In this document: piece by piece, positions 1 to 9,666 of the stretch | Layout of the letters: every line of letters begins with the position of its first letter | How positions within the stretch are numbered: position 1 is the stretch's first letter | Assembly (NCBI RefSeq): GCF_000003605.2 | Contig: NW_003134350.1 | Span: 452,392-473,058, forward strand | Source of the DNA: Saccoglossus kowalevskii | Lineage: Eukaryota > Hemichordata > Enteropneusta > Harrimaniidae | Reading direction: 5' to 3' | DNA length: 20,667 nucleotides | The notes under the pieces: model-generated | Database searches by the model: none | The model's input: the letters and a program-made list of their open reading frames with translations, nothing else | What the model was told of the DNA's origin: nothing | Program-made: the position numbers and the translations under genes

Positions 1-134
1 ATGCCATTAGACCTGTTTCGTATGGACTCCTTGATTTCCTCAAAGTCTGTAATATCATTGTCAAGTTTTGGTGGTGATAATGTTTGTAGCTTCGATGAAG
101 GGTCATATTGTGCAGTAGCATCGATTAGAAAGCA
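1..134 (-). pseudogene. Possible LINE reverse-transcriptase fragment at window edge
   Basis: The minus strand is open from 134 to the window edge (44 codons). It reads LSPPKLDNDITDFEEIKESI and then RNRSNG. This resembles the lead-in to the RT domain of non-LTR retrotransposons, where a short L(D)xxIT..E(V)..(I) helix precedes a K/N-rich turn and GxDGI. The rest would lie outside the window at lower coordinates. The opposite strand is also open for 68 codons from position 1, so strand choice depends only on this weak resemblance. Confidence 0.3.
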
Positions 135-209
135 TTATAGTTTATTTTATAATGGTAGACTGCTTAAGCATTCACATTGCTCACATCCTGGTGATGGCCA
201 AGATTAGAC

Positions 210-2900
210 AGAAAGATAGCAAGAAAGAAAAAAACGTCTTTAATGACTATAGCTTGGTTTGAGTTGTGAAACAACCTTGTAATGTATGTGATATGTTGCA
301 ATTAATTAAACTAATGTGATAGTACTCGCAGCAATAATCGCACAATCTAGTAAGTTGGCAAACAAACTTCGGGACGGGAGATGCACTTGATTTGTACTCA
401 AGATAACGTGACACTGCATTCAAGATCATCGATTATGACGTCTAAGAATTTACTAGTTTTACATTAAACTATCGATTGATTTCACAATCTTTGAATCTAC
501 ATAATTAAAATTAATTATATAATATAGTATAATAGATTATATTCTGAGCCTTTTTAACTGACTTGTCTATTGGTTATATATTTATTCAGTCCTATGTAAT
601 TATTTTCTGTGTATGGATATATCACTTGGCTAGTAAACTAATATTAAGGTATGGTTAATTTAGTACAAAAGCAAAGAAAACGAACATACTTCGCACCTTC
701 TTCAGACGTGTCGTCATCAGGCACCTCCTTATTGAGGTGCTTAACGTTGAGTTTGTATTGAAAAGTTTTTCCTAGGTCTATGATACATTTAATTTTAACG
801 AATTCAATAATTTTGCGTGCGGAATGTTCAAACTTGCGGTCTTATAATCAAAAATAAATGGTAATACATGTTATTATTTTATATTTAAATTCTTACATTT
901 CAAATATCACAAAAATAATACGTGACAATAATGTTCATGATGTATTTGTGTGTGGCAACTGTCAATTCAGATCGAACAAACGTATATACAACATGTAAGC
1001 AGGTAGTGAAGCGTTGAAGATATCACAGGGAAATCAAAGTATAATTAATATGACCTTTTGACACTAGGCATGGCCCTGAGGAGAATTACTTTATTTTCAT
1101 GCGGTGTAATAGTGACAAGGAGGTATAACCTCAAAATGCCTAAGGTTTCAAGGTTATTATTTTTTTGATCATGTTTTGTCATATCATGCTATTCATCTTT
1201 TTAACCGCTTTTGTTGCTAAGTGACCATTATAATTCAAACTAATTACCTTTAATTGTCAATGATACGACACCCACCTGTCATTACTGAACATTTTCTGTC
1301 TCTGGCTTATGTGTGTTTTCAAAATCACAATATACATATATATGGCTGTGTTAATTTGGGTGCAAAATGTTATGAAATTGACAACCAAATGTAAGAGTAA
1401 GTTCAGTTCTATATAATACAGTGTGTCATTGGCGAATTGAGATATAAACATAGGTACACATAGGTATCTCATTTATTCTATAACGGGAAAAAAATTAAGT
1501 ATAAATATAAGTATAAGCACAAGATTTGAATTTAGCTAAAGGGACCCGTTTTCATTTTACTGCAAATGCTTTATTTTACTTTGTTTCTCTGATTTCGTCT
1601 TTCAAAACAAGTGTACCAACATTTATAGCATGATTATGTTGATGTATTTTTTGACCCCAACAAATCAAGCACCTGTGTGAGTTATTTAAGCGATAATCGA
1701 ACGTATAGTATATGTAACATTTTTATGGTTTTTTTTTATTTTGTACATAAACAAATGTTGGTTTATAGTAGTAAATAATTACGGGAATTGAATGTGGCAT
1801 GTAATAACGCTATTAGATGAGCTTAAGGGTAATAATCCATATGTTAAAACCCGAACAAACAAACAAGTCATTCAATAGTGAACCTTCGGTTAGTGAGCAA
1901 CTCCAAATACGTACCTAGCATTGTAAATAAAGCAGACCACTCCTGGTGTGGTTTGTACGCAGTTAACTAGAAAACATTAACGTTGCTCTAATTTATTTAA
2001 CAATTTCTTATTTTCACTAGTGAGAATATCGGGAAACATATAGCCTAACTACTGAGTTGATTGGTTCGTACTATATGATGCATGATGGGAGATTGTGTGT
2101 AGCTAACGAATTTAGCATTGAGTGATTTAGGTTGTTTGTACAGGGGTATTGACACTCCGAATATTACTGAGCAAATACTGTAAATGGCTTCTATGTAACA
2201 GGAGTATGTCAATGTCTTTTTAAACCACGGCCCCGATTAAAAGAAAGAATAGGACACAATAATAATTCTATATTGAATCAATGGAAAAGCAAAACGACCG
2301 CCAATTGGTCATATCGAATCAATTTGCGAGAAAATGTGGTCATATGCAACTAGCAGTCTGCCATATTTGTGATCGCACCACAACACAACATGTTAAGAAA
2401 GAACACCATCATGTGTACCGATGATAAAAATAATTGTTTATTGTATTCATGTAGAAGCTGGCAAAGTGACTTTATAGCCCGGAACTTCACTTCCTCAATA
2501 ATTAAAGATCATGTATTTACGCAGTGTTCAGGTGGACTAGTTTATTAACGATTTACGGTTTCAATTACCATCAAATATGAGTCGAATTTCGATATTACAG
2601 GTAGATAATGAGCAGATAACAAGCCTACTTTCAGTCGTTTTATGTTCTAATTTTAAATATGATGTATGTGTACACTCACCTCTAAACGTTTTGCTGTGGG
2701 CCTCCAATTATACCGGGAACTGAAATAGTAAAGTGCAATTAAGTGAGACAGAAATTATTTTTAATAGTGTAGGGACTAAAATATTTAACTTTAGGCGTAT
2801 TGCTGGGTTAGCAAATTTCTACTCTCACTTTTCCGATAGGTCAGATGGTCTACTTTTAAAATATGAAGAGTAACTTAGGTTGCCATTCATCCAGACGGAA
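210..2900. other. AT-rich non-coding stretch
   Basis: I see no convincing exon on either strand. Open frames here are short, run through AT-rich sequence and match nothing I know. Apart from the hairpin at 721-740 no organised repeat was seen. Confidence 0.6.
721..740. repeat. Perfect 7-bp hairpin
   Basis: GCACCTC at 721-727 and GAGGTGC at 734-740 pair perfectly across a 6-nt loop (CTTATT). Just upstream is cttcttcagacgtgtcgtca, a phrase of the kind found at ends of LINE coding regions in other animals; that resemblance is from general memory and weak. Confidence 0.6.
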
Positions 2901-2962
2901 AGCCCTCCTGCATATTCAGTCGATATTTTACGAATTATTGCGCTCACAGGAGAAACTTCTCC

Positions 2963-4035
2963 TCACAAATCTGTTATATGCCTATGCGCAGAAATCCCTC
3001 TAGTTGTTCGAGCTAGGTCAAAAATCAAAGTTTGACCCAAGGCGATAGGACCAACCATAAAAAGACCATCCTCTATGGATAGCGTGTAACTTAGGTAATA
3101 ATTGATAAAGACGTTTTGCCTTCCCCAGAAGCGTGTACGTGCTCGAACCGGGCATAGGAGCAACTCCTCCTTAACCTGTGGACCGACAATATTGGCCATA
3201 CAGGGGATGATGATCAGATATAGATCATGCCCTGGGATTTGGTTCTTGGCGGTAAACCCAATTCATGTCTTAGCATAGCTTGATTGTCCATGAAGGAGGC
3301 ACAACTGTCCGAGAAGGACAGGGCCCCTAACTAATAACGACGACTACCAGAGGCGAGAGCTAGTAAGAAGATATTTCCATGTCAAATATTTCAGTGGTGC
3401 TAATTCCAACAGTTCAAATGGTGGTCTGCTTAGAGCTGACAACACAACCAACAAGTCCCAATTGGGAGGTTCCCTAGATTGGGATCTAGACCTCTGTTTA
3501 TGAAAAGCAAACAGTAAACAGTCTCCTAATAATAGGACAATCGGCTAGCCTTGTCCCTTGAGAGTTCTCAATGATGGGTGACAAGTCTAACCTATAGCTG
3601 CTGCGTACGACAAACTCATCAACTAGATGGACGAAAACATCAGCTACCTTAGCCAACATCGATAAACCTCCCTTCCACTACACCAATCAATGTATGCTAG
3701 CCACTTGGAGTCATAGGCTGCATTGGTGGAACCCCTATTCGCTCCGGCCAGGATGTTAGCAGCTCACTCAGATAAACCTTCCATCTGTGCAAGTCTACTG
3801 AGAGCCTCCATGCATGTTAGTGGTACATTGCTGGGTTTATTGGTAGTGTACCATCCGGTTGGGACAGCAGATCCAGGATGTCCAGAAACACTACCAGGCC
3901 TTGGTTGGCCAGTTGGGCGCCACCAGCGTCAAGATGCAGGTTTGCTCTTGTCAAAGTTTCTCAAGTACTAGTACCTGGTGAATCATCTTGGCTTGCCAAG
4001 GTCTAAGTTTATTCAGCCAAGCCTCTAAACAGACC
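2963..4035 (-). pseudogene. DIRS-like tyrosine recombinase remnant
   Basis: Pieces in several frames follow the layout of DIRS tyrosine recombinases: VAPNWP near 3920, NAAYDSKWLAYIDWC at about 3735-3675, WDLLVVLSALSRPPFELLE, then LKYLTWKYLL, at about 3472-3372, and ELLLCPVRAR in the open stretch 3199-2963. These correspond to the pre-recombinase linker, the SAM-like N-terminal domain and the first half of the catalytic domain. In-frame stops are frequent. The C-terminal catalytic part (the HxxR and Tyr region) is not visible before the sequence becomes AT-rich near 2950, so the domain is truncated as well as mutated. Confidence 0.7.
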
Positions 4036-4105
4036 TTGGCAGAACGACCATCAAATATGCGTATTTTAACAGCGCCTCCAGTAGTCATTTGCGGCTAATC
4101 ATTAT

Positions 4106-4166
4106 CCAATCAGTTTGCGTGTTACAAATCCTTCTTTGGCGTTTCATTTTAAACAAAATGGCGGCG
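4106..4166 (+). promoter_or_regulatory. CCAAT box and YY1-like site before helicase fragment
   Basis: CCAAT lies at 4106-4110. AAAATGGCGGCG at 4155-4166 overlaps the start codon of the helicase fragment and resembles a YY1 site, a common layout in TATA-less animal promoters. Motif match only; activity is not known. Confidence 0.3.
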
Positions 4167-4337
4167 CCCATGAATCGTCATATATGTGATCATAAAATTG
4201 CGAAAGTTTTCGATGTTGGTGCCCTCACGCCTCATCAGGTACAGGCAATCAACACAGTTTTGTGTGGGAAGGATGTCTTCATAGCGACAAAAATAGGAAG
4301 TGGAATTTTGTTTTATAATTTGATACGTCCAAGTTGA
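4158..4337 (+). pseudogene. RecQ-like DNA helicase N-terminal fragment
   Basis: Seen: a 59-codon open frame starts at an ATG in good context (caaaATGgcg) and reads MAAPMNRHICDHKIAKVFDV, then LTPHQVQAINTVLCGKDVF, IATKIGSG. Known: an aromatic residue followed by LxxxQxxAI and then GxDVF..TGxGKS is the motif 0 plus Walker A start of RecQ-family helicases. Here the Walker A Lys-Ser is missing (GSGIL in its place) and the frame stops soon after, so it cannot be an active ATPase. It lies antisense between the RNase H and recombinase parts of the DIRS-like remnant. A CCAAT box is about 50 nt upstream, so this looks like a copied genomic gene start and not a processed mRNA copy. It could also be the edge of another transposon that carries a helicase. 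Confidence 0.5.
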
Positions 4338-4459
4338 TTGTTTCGAGGCGCGCCAAATCAGATCTCACTGCTTAAGATACACAATTAGCCTATGCGATCC
4401 CGCACGGTATCGTGTAAAGGCCTACAAGTCGAAGACACAGGGCCGTGCGATTCGGACGA

Positions 4460-4970
4460 TGCTGGTGAATCAGAGGGAAGGAAGGAGCGTACGCGTTCAT
4501 GTAGGTCCACAGGATCGATAATGCGTCCACGGCCCATGCTCCTGGAGTCAGCAGGAATATCACATACGAGCTTGGCATGCCGGGGTGTGGTGAATAGGTC
4601 TATTTTGGGCCCATTCCACAGCCAAAACAGTCTGAAGGCTATCCATTGGGGTACCTGCCACTTTGCTTTTGGAACTACGAACACAAGTGAGTAGAAGCCT
4701 GGAATTGCTGCCGGTCTTCTACCCTGTGTATGACATCCTTTGTAAGCAAACTGTATGTCTCCTGTCGGATTGCTTCAGCTTTGAGGTGATCCCCGGTACC
4801 AAATGGAAGAGATGTCAACAAGGGAGGCGGAGATAGCAGCGGAATCTTGTAACTGTGACCTGGAGTGTCATGGGGTCGGTTACCCACTGATTCCAAGCCG
4901 TAATACATCGGTGCAATCTGAGTGTGACAGCGACATGTGGCCATTGAGGGCAAGGAGAGTCTCGTCAAGG
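4460..4970 (-). pseudogene. DIRS-like reverse transcriptase / RNase H remnant
   Basis: One frame (4848-4680) reads YKIPLLSPPPLL, then AEAIRQETYSLLTKDVIHRV and ED, the usual lead-in to the RT domain of DIRS-like elements. After a frame change the next piece (4684 down) starts FVVPKAK, the first RT motif. It then jumps almost at once to WNGPKIDLFTTPRHAKL and, in a third frame, GAWAVDALSILW, NAYAPSFPLI. In intact relatives these motifs lie hundreds of residues apart, at the end of RNase H. The catalytic RT core is therefore deleted. At least two frameshifts are needed to read through, so this is a dead copy. Confidence 0.75.
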
Positions 4971-5177
4971 TCTGTAAGAGTCAAAAAGCTGCGACTCTGC
5001 CCCCTTGTCACAGAAGGAGCATCAAACTCGCTTCCTCTATGACTTGGAGGCGACTACCACCTGGTCCCTTCTACCTGGAAGGCGCCACTACTCATCCCTC
5101 CCCTGGGAGTGTCGGGATGCTTGCCTCCTTGCAACTGACGACTTTGGTTGTTGTGTTTTCTCTGATTGGGGTACTGC

Positions 5178-6198
5178 TCACTTGCCCTTAGCAGAAGCCA
5201 ACTGGTTCGTAGACTCCACCTGTACCATCTGGTCGGTGGCTTCCAAAAACTCCAAAACTGCACCCTCCATCTCCCCATCAAAGAGGGTGGAAGAGGTCCA
5301 GTCTGCGTAACTGAGGTGGTGGCGCACCCCGTGGCTCAGTTCGTCGGCGAAAACACATGCTGTCAAAACAGCATCCCGCTGAACAGAGGTAGCCCCTGCC
5401 AAGAGAGCCATATGACACTGTAGGATATCACAAACAGCTGTACAATCTCCCACCAACAACTGCGTCAGCTGGTCTAGGAGGCTGGAGACGCAGTGCAATG
5501 CATTCCAGTGTGCTGGCCACAAACTCCAAAAAGTTAATGGGTCACAACTCTGCTCTCAGGGCGTGGTGGACTGTTTTTGACTGAAATGCCAAGAAACTCC
5601 ACAGAACTTAGCCATCCCCCTTCAGCCGGTCCTTCAGTTTGTGGTACCTCGGGGAAAGGAAGCGAGGGATCCGGCCGGGGTGCAAGATTTGCTGGCTCCG
5701 GTACCTGACACCACACTGATCAGATAACGCTTGGTCCTGCGGAAGGTGTTAGTCATGAAGTTACCCCACCCTGGGGTCTTAGCTCTATATTCTTCCGCAG
5801 AGGACCTACACTCACCCAGCAACACCATTTGTGCGCCCTTTGCCACATTCAGCAATCTGCCGGACCAGGGGAGCCGTGTTGGTGTTGCCTTGGATCCCTC
5901 CATCTGGGATCCGGGAATCAGATATCGTCGTAGAACCCCCTTTCACCTGAACCTCAGAGGCAAGCTCGGTACCCGCAACAGGCCCCATAGCAACAATAGG
6001 CATCAGGGGCATGTCTTTGCCGTTGGTGCTATGATCGAGCAGATCTCCGTCTGCAATAACAGCAGGGGGTGTGTGCGTGTGTAACAGAGAAACTTCGGCT
6101 TCACCACTGCAGTGCTCCCAACTCGATGCCGCAGCACCTGAGGTACTGGTAGTTGAACCAGAGGACTTCACACCCATACTAACACTCCTCTCACTCAT
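5178..6198 (-). pseudogene. DIRS-like element, gag-like ORF1 remnant
   Basis: The first open stretch starts at ATG 6198 and encodes about 128 residues rich in Ser, Thr, Gly and Ala (MSERSVSMGVKSSG at the start). Later pieces in other frames at 5903-5634, 5716-5534 and 5522-5178 look like the continuation. The 5522-5178 piece is helical (LLDQLTQLLVGD, LLAGATSVQRDAVL, VFADELSHG), like the central part of ORF1 proteins of DIRS elements. It precedes the reverse-transcriptase remnant on the same strand, as expected. Frame changes between pieces show it is no longer a working gene. The assignment rests mainly on position relative to the RT and recombinase, because gag proteins diverge quickly. Confidence 0.5.
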
Positions 6199-6487
6199 GC
6201 CCGCAGGGCCACCCGAACCAATCGTGTGACTAGCCCGAGCCTGGGTGACACGATCAATCTCTGCAACATAAACGCTATTTTTGTGTGCAGTACAAAAGCA
6301 TAAGGGCCCCTAATAAGAAAAATGTTATCCTACCAGACACGACGTCTTACTGTTACCAATGGTCACAGAAGGAGTACCTCAGAAAACTGTCGACTGAATG
6401 CACTGTTTCGCTACGATGCACACTCAGTGCATAGAAATTAGGGAGTAAACTCAAGGCAAGGTGGCGCTGACCTTTTGATATGGAAGA

Positions 6488-6526
6488 AAATCTATGAGGT
6501 CATGGGGCTTCCCCTGACATAGATTT
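6488..6526. repeat. Imperfect palindrome at upstream edge of DIRS-like remnant
   Basis: AAATCTATG on the left pairs with CATAGATTT on the right, and GGGG with CCCC, around a short loop (ctt); one small bulge breaks the stem. It sits about 290 nt upstream of the gag-like start, close to where the GC-rich interval gives way to AT-rich DNA. Confidence 0.6.
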
Positions 6527-6550
6527 CTCTCTCCGTCATTGGCTGAATCG

Positions 6551-9435
6551 CAAATTAATGCCTACAGTTCAAAATAGTCTTTTTGACTGTCCAGATGGTT
6601 TGCCAGATTGTGTCGGAGACATGGTTGGGGACATGGTCTGGTTTGCTTGTTCTTTATCATTTAATACTAGCGCAGTGGGACTGTGACCTATAAAACTTTG
6701 AGACATGTAATGAGCAGAACCAGTTGAGTAAACATCCTAGAAAATCATACTAAATAAAAACATATCAGTTTAAACTTTTATGAAAAAGTAAAAACTAAAC
6801 CTAGAAAAGTAGTGTTTTATTTTATTACCTATTCACCTATCGTCAATGCAGACTTTCTCCTACTCATACACACATCTAATACCAATATTAACCATTGTCA
6901 GTCTGTGCTTTTAGTAGTCCGGGATGAAAAAACAAATAATGACCAAATTATAAATACTGGTTGACAGTGTGAATAGTAAGTTCATAGTAAGTTTATAGTG
7001 AACTATAGTAGTGGGACTAAAGAAACAAAAGTCCTTTTTTTCAAAGTGACTCAATTTATTTGTCACTCTAAACAACTCAACATGATGTAAATACTGACTA
7101 AATACAATTATATAAATTAAATTGCAATTGTTAAAAAAAATGCATTCCAATCTAACAACTTGAATTAACATTCACTGTACACATGTCAAATAAATAGTGA
7201 CAACTTCCATGGATGAATCAACTCCTACATACTGTAAAACATGTCTTTTTAGCCAGCATGTTATTTTAGCTAATCTGTAATTTCACTAAGTCAAGATGCA
7301 GCTAATTTAACAGAAAGTATATTCTCACAAGGAGATAGTCAATTTAGCTAAATTAAGATTCTGTTAATTCAGCGCAAGAGTCAAATCCGCTAAAATTGCA
7401 TGCAGCTATTTCAACATGTTCTACAGTATATCATGCGTACTATACACACATGTACCAAGTATACATTGTGCATACAGAGTAGCTCTCAATGTTAACTCTA
7501 TGCCAAGTATCGCTGTTATCACTGTATTGAAAAAGAACATAAATATATATTCTTGTCTAAAGATACATATTCTGTATACAGCAAGGATTGGAAACATACT
7601 CATAGTAGGTATGATTTTATACATGCTGGTTTACTATACGTAAACTGGTATACGATATGGCAAAGCAATTATTGAGGATAAACTGTGATGTACAGTACAA
7701 TATGTCAAATCGTTATAATATATCTATTAATTATGTATTCCATTAAAAAATCATGTTTCAGGTTCTCTTAAAATTCTATAGCACCAACACCTGCAGTTCC
7801 CTCAAAATGTTGGATCACCCAGTCAAAGAATAATTTCACTAACATGCCACATTCAACACGCATACAGTAAATAAGAATATATAAAAACAAAATCAAATAT
7901 AGAATCCCAATACATTACACACATCTTCTGTTACCGTAATAATGAAACAATACATTGAAAATCAATCATGGAGAACACCAAATATGGACTCATTGTAAAT
8001 CAACTCATTGTACAAGGGTACATTATGCAAATAAGTCATACCCAGGCATAAATCACTATGAAACAAAAGTCAGCATACTCAAAGCATGATCAGTATTTGT
8101 TTTGGGTTTTTAAAGCAGTCAATACATTAGAAAAAAATCTACAAAGAACAGTGTTCATCATATAACAAAATGCTTTTCAATTTTGAAGACTTGTGAATGT
8201 GCAACACAATTAAGTAGATTTTTTTTTCTCCATTTCCATGCAAAATATTCTCATGTCTTGGACACATGGATAACTAGATATTTAACATATACTAACTGTA
8301 ATCAACTCTATGTCTAGCATACTGCATATATTTTTGTTCAAAATTGTACAATAGCTTCAAAGCACCAAGTTTACTGGTGAAGATATCTTTCCCAACATCC
8401 GCACATTGAATCGCATAATTACAATTTCAGGTACAAGGAAGAGTACAATGCATGTTGAAAATATGAAATCAGGATATACTCATAAATACAGCCTAAGCCT
8501 ACTTTACTCGTCCAATTTTGATGAGACCTATTACATGTATGTACAGTAAATGGAGATATTTAATAAGATAATAATGCCTGGTCTCAAATCCAGAATAAGA
8601 AAGAAGGGTTTTGCGAATGGACACCAACCCAACATGAAAAAAAAAATGCTACAGCAATGCCAAAAAAGACATACAGAAAGTCAAATCATTGGAAAGGAAC
8701 CATGGACTGAACAAGATCCACTGGTTTGCTCAGAGTTGTAAAGGCTAGAAAAGTTGCGTTGGTGCCTCATGCTTCAGACGAGCAGAGGATTAATGAATAT
8801 AGACAAAAAACACACAGATGTTTTTAAAAGTAATTGGTTTTCCAGATGAAAGATGTGTTACATTTCAAGGTAATACCATTCTAATAGAGAGTAAGGGGTC
8901 GTCAGTAATGTATACTCTCATTTGTTTGATGAATCATAACTCATTTTTAAGGTAAAATTATTCTGCCTGTTTCCTGAATGGAACAAATATACATGGACAC
9001 AAGTGTGTGGTATCTGCAAACTTGGGCTTTTAATGAAACAAATCATTAAATTAATAGTAATCAGGATCCAAATTATAAATTAGTAGTTAACCATGGTCAT
9101 GATGTTCAATGATAGATTTACTGTACAAAATGACAGAACTAAATTATTGTGCAATATACTCATCAAAAATGGGGTTTGATCATGTGACCCTTAGTGAAGT
9201 CAAGTGTCCACCGGGAATTATTATAAAGTGATGTGATTAACTATGCCGCAAAAATGTTGTTATTTACTAAATGAGGTATATGGTAGTACGCAAATGTTTT
9301 TTAATAGAGTAGTTAATTTAGTTGAGTGTTAACACTGGATTAGAACACTGATTGTATGTATTTGACCCTCAACCCACCCAGCCCATAGCCACACCCACAA
9401 AGTTAAAAATCCACATGAAAGTCCTTATAGCTAAC
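6551..9435. other. AT-rich non-coding stretch including ATG2 3' UTR
   Basis: No convincing exon. The ATG2 3' UTR must start at 9435 and run to lower coordinates. ATTAAA-type signals on the minus strand occur at 9305-9300 and 9033-9028, and AATAAA types only much further away, so the poly(A) site cannot be fixed by eye. A weak AGCTAA-phrase repeat lies at 7240-7400. Confidence 0.55.
7341..7354. repeat. 14-bp perfect palindrome AATTTAGCTAAATT
   Basis: It sits in a stretch (7240-7400) with several related AGCTAAT/AGCTAAA phrases, suggesting an old repeat. Confidence 0.5.
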
Positions 9436-9666
9436 TCAATTTTGTTTCAGCCGCCATTTGTCAGTAGCTTCCTTTCTTGCATCTGGTTTCAGCTGATTCC
9501 TGACACCACCAAGAACGCTGGACGTTGCTTCCGTGGCCAGGATGAGTGGTTTGACTACAGTCGAAGGTATCTGACGCATCACTCCACCCACGGCACCGGA
9601 GACACCTTTGTGTACATGTTCCTCTCTAGCTACCCGCATTATATTGTCTGCTGTATCACCCAAACC
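9436..9666 (-). CDS. ATG2: ATG2 last exon with stop codon
   Basis: This exon has 76 codons plus TGA and its acceptor is ctgtatag. It reads GLGDTADNIMRVAREEH, then GVSGAVGGVMRQIPSTVVKP, LILATEATSSVLGGVRNQLK and a polar tail ending KQN. The family normally ends within about 10-15 residues of the KW(R) position seen here, so this is the natural C-terminus. Confidence 0.94.
   Translation of the reverse strand, partial: GLGDTADNIMRVAREEHVHKGVSGAVGGVMRQIPSTVVKPLILATEATSSVLGGVRNQLKPDARKEATDKWRLKQN

Larger units (their letters stand above)
2950..6550 (-). mobile_element. Decayed DIRS-type (tyrosine recombinase) retrotransposon
   Basis: Seen: the interval is visibly more GC- and CpG-rich than its flanks. 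Reading down the minus strand it carries, in order, a gag-like region (6198 to about 5180), an N-terminal reverse-transcriptase part (4848-4680), an RNase H/linker part (4680-4460) and a tyrosine-recombinase part (about 4000-2963), all broken by stops and frameshifts. Known: gag, RT, RNase H and tyrosine recombinase in this order define DIRS-like elements. The polymerase core between the VVPK motif and the IDLF motif is missing, so there is a large internal deletion. The catalytic C-terminal end of the recombinase is also absent, which suggests truncation near 2950. I did not find clear terminal repeats, so the outer limits are estimates. Confidence 0.75.

Noticed and set aside
5731-6084. Plus-strand open frame of 117 codons
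   Set aside because: It lies opposite the gag-like remnant in a GC-rich element; composition explains it and the protein resembles nothing.
2963-6550. GC-rich block considered as bacterial contamination or a viral gene
   Set aside because: Recognisable motifs belong to a DIRS-type retrotransposon in the expected gene order, and no bacterial-type gene layout is present.
8550-8741. Plus-strand frame of 63 codons, Lys/Gln-rich
   Set aside because: No recognisable domain, poly-A driven composition, no splice or promoter support.
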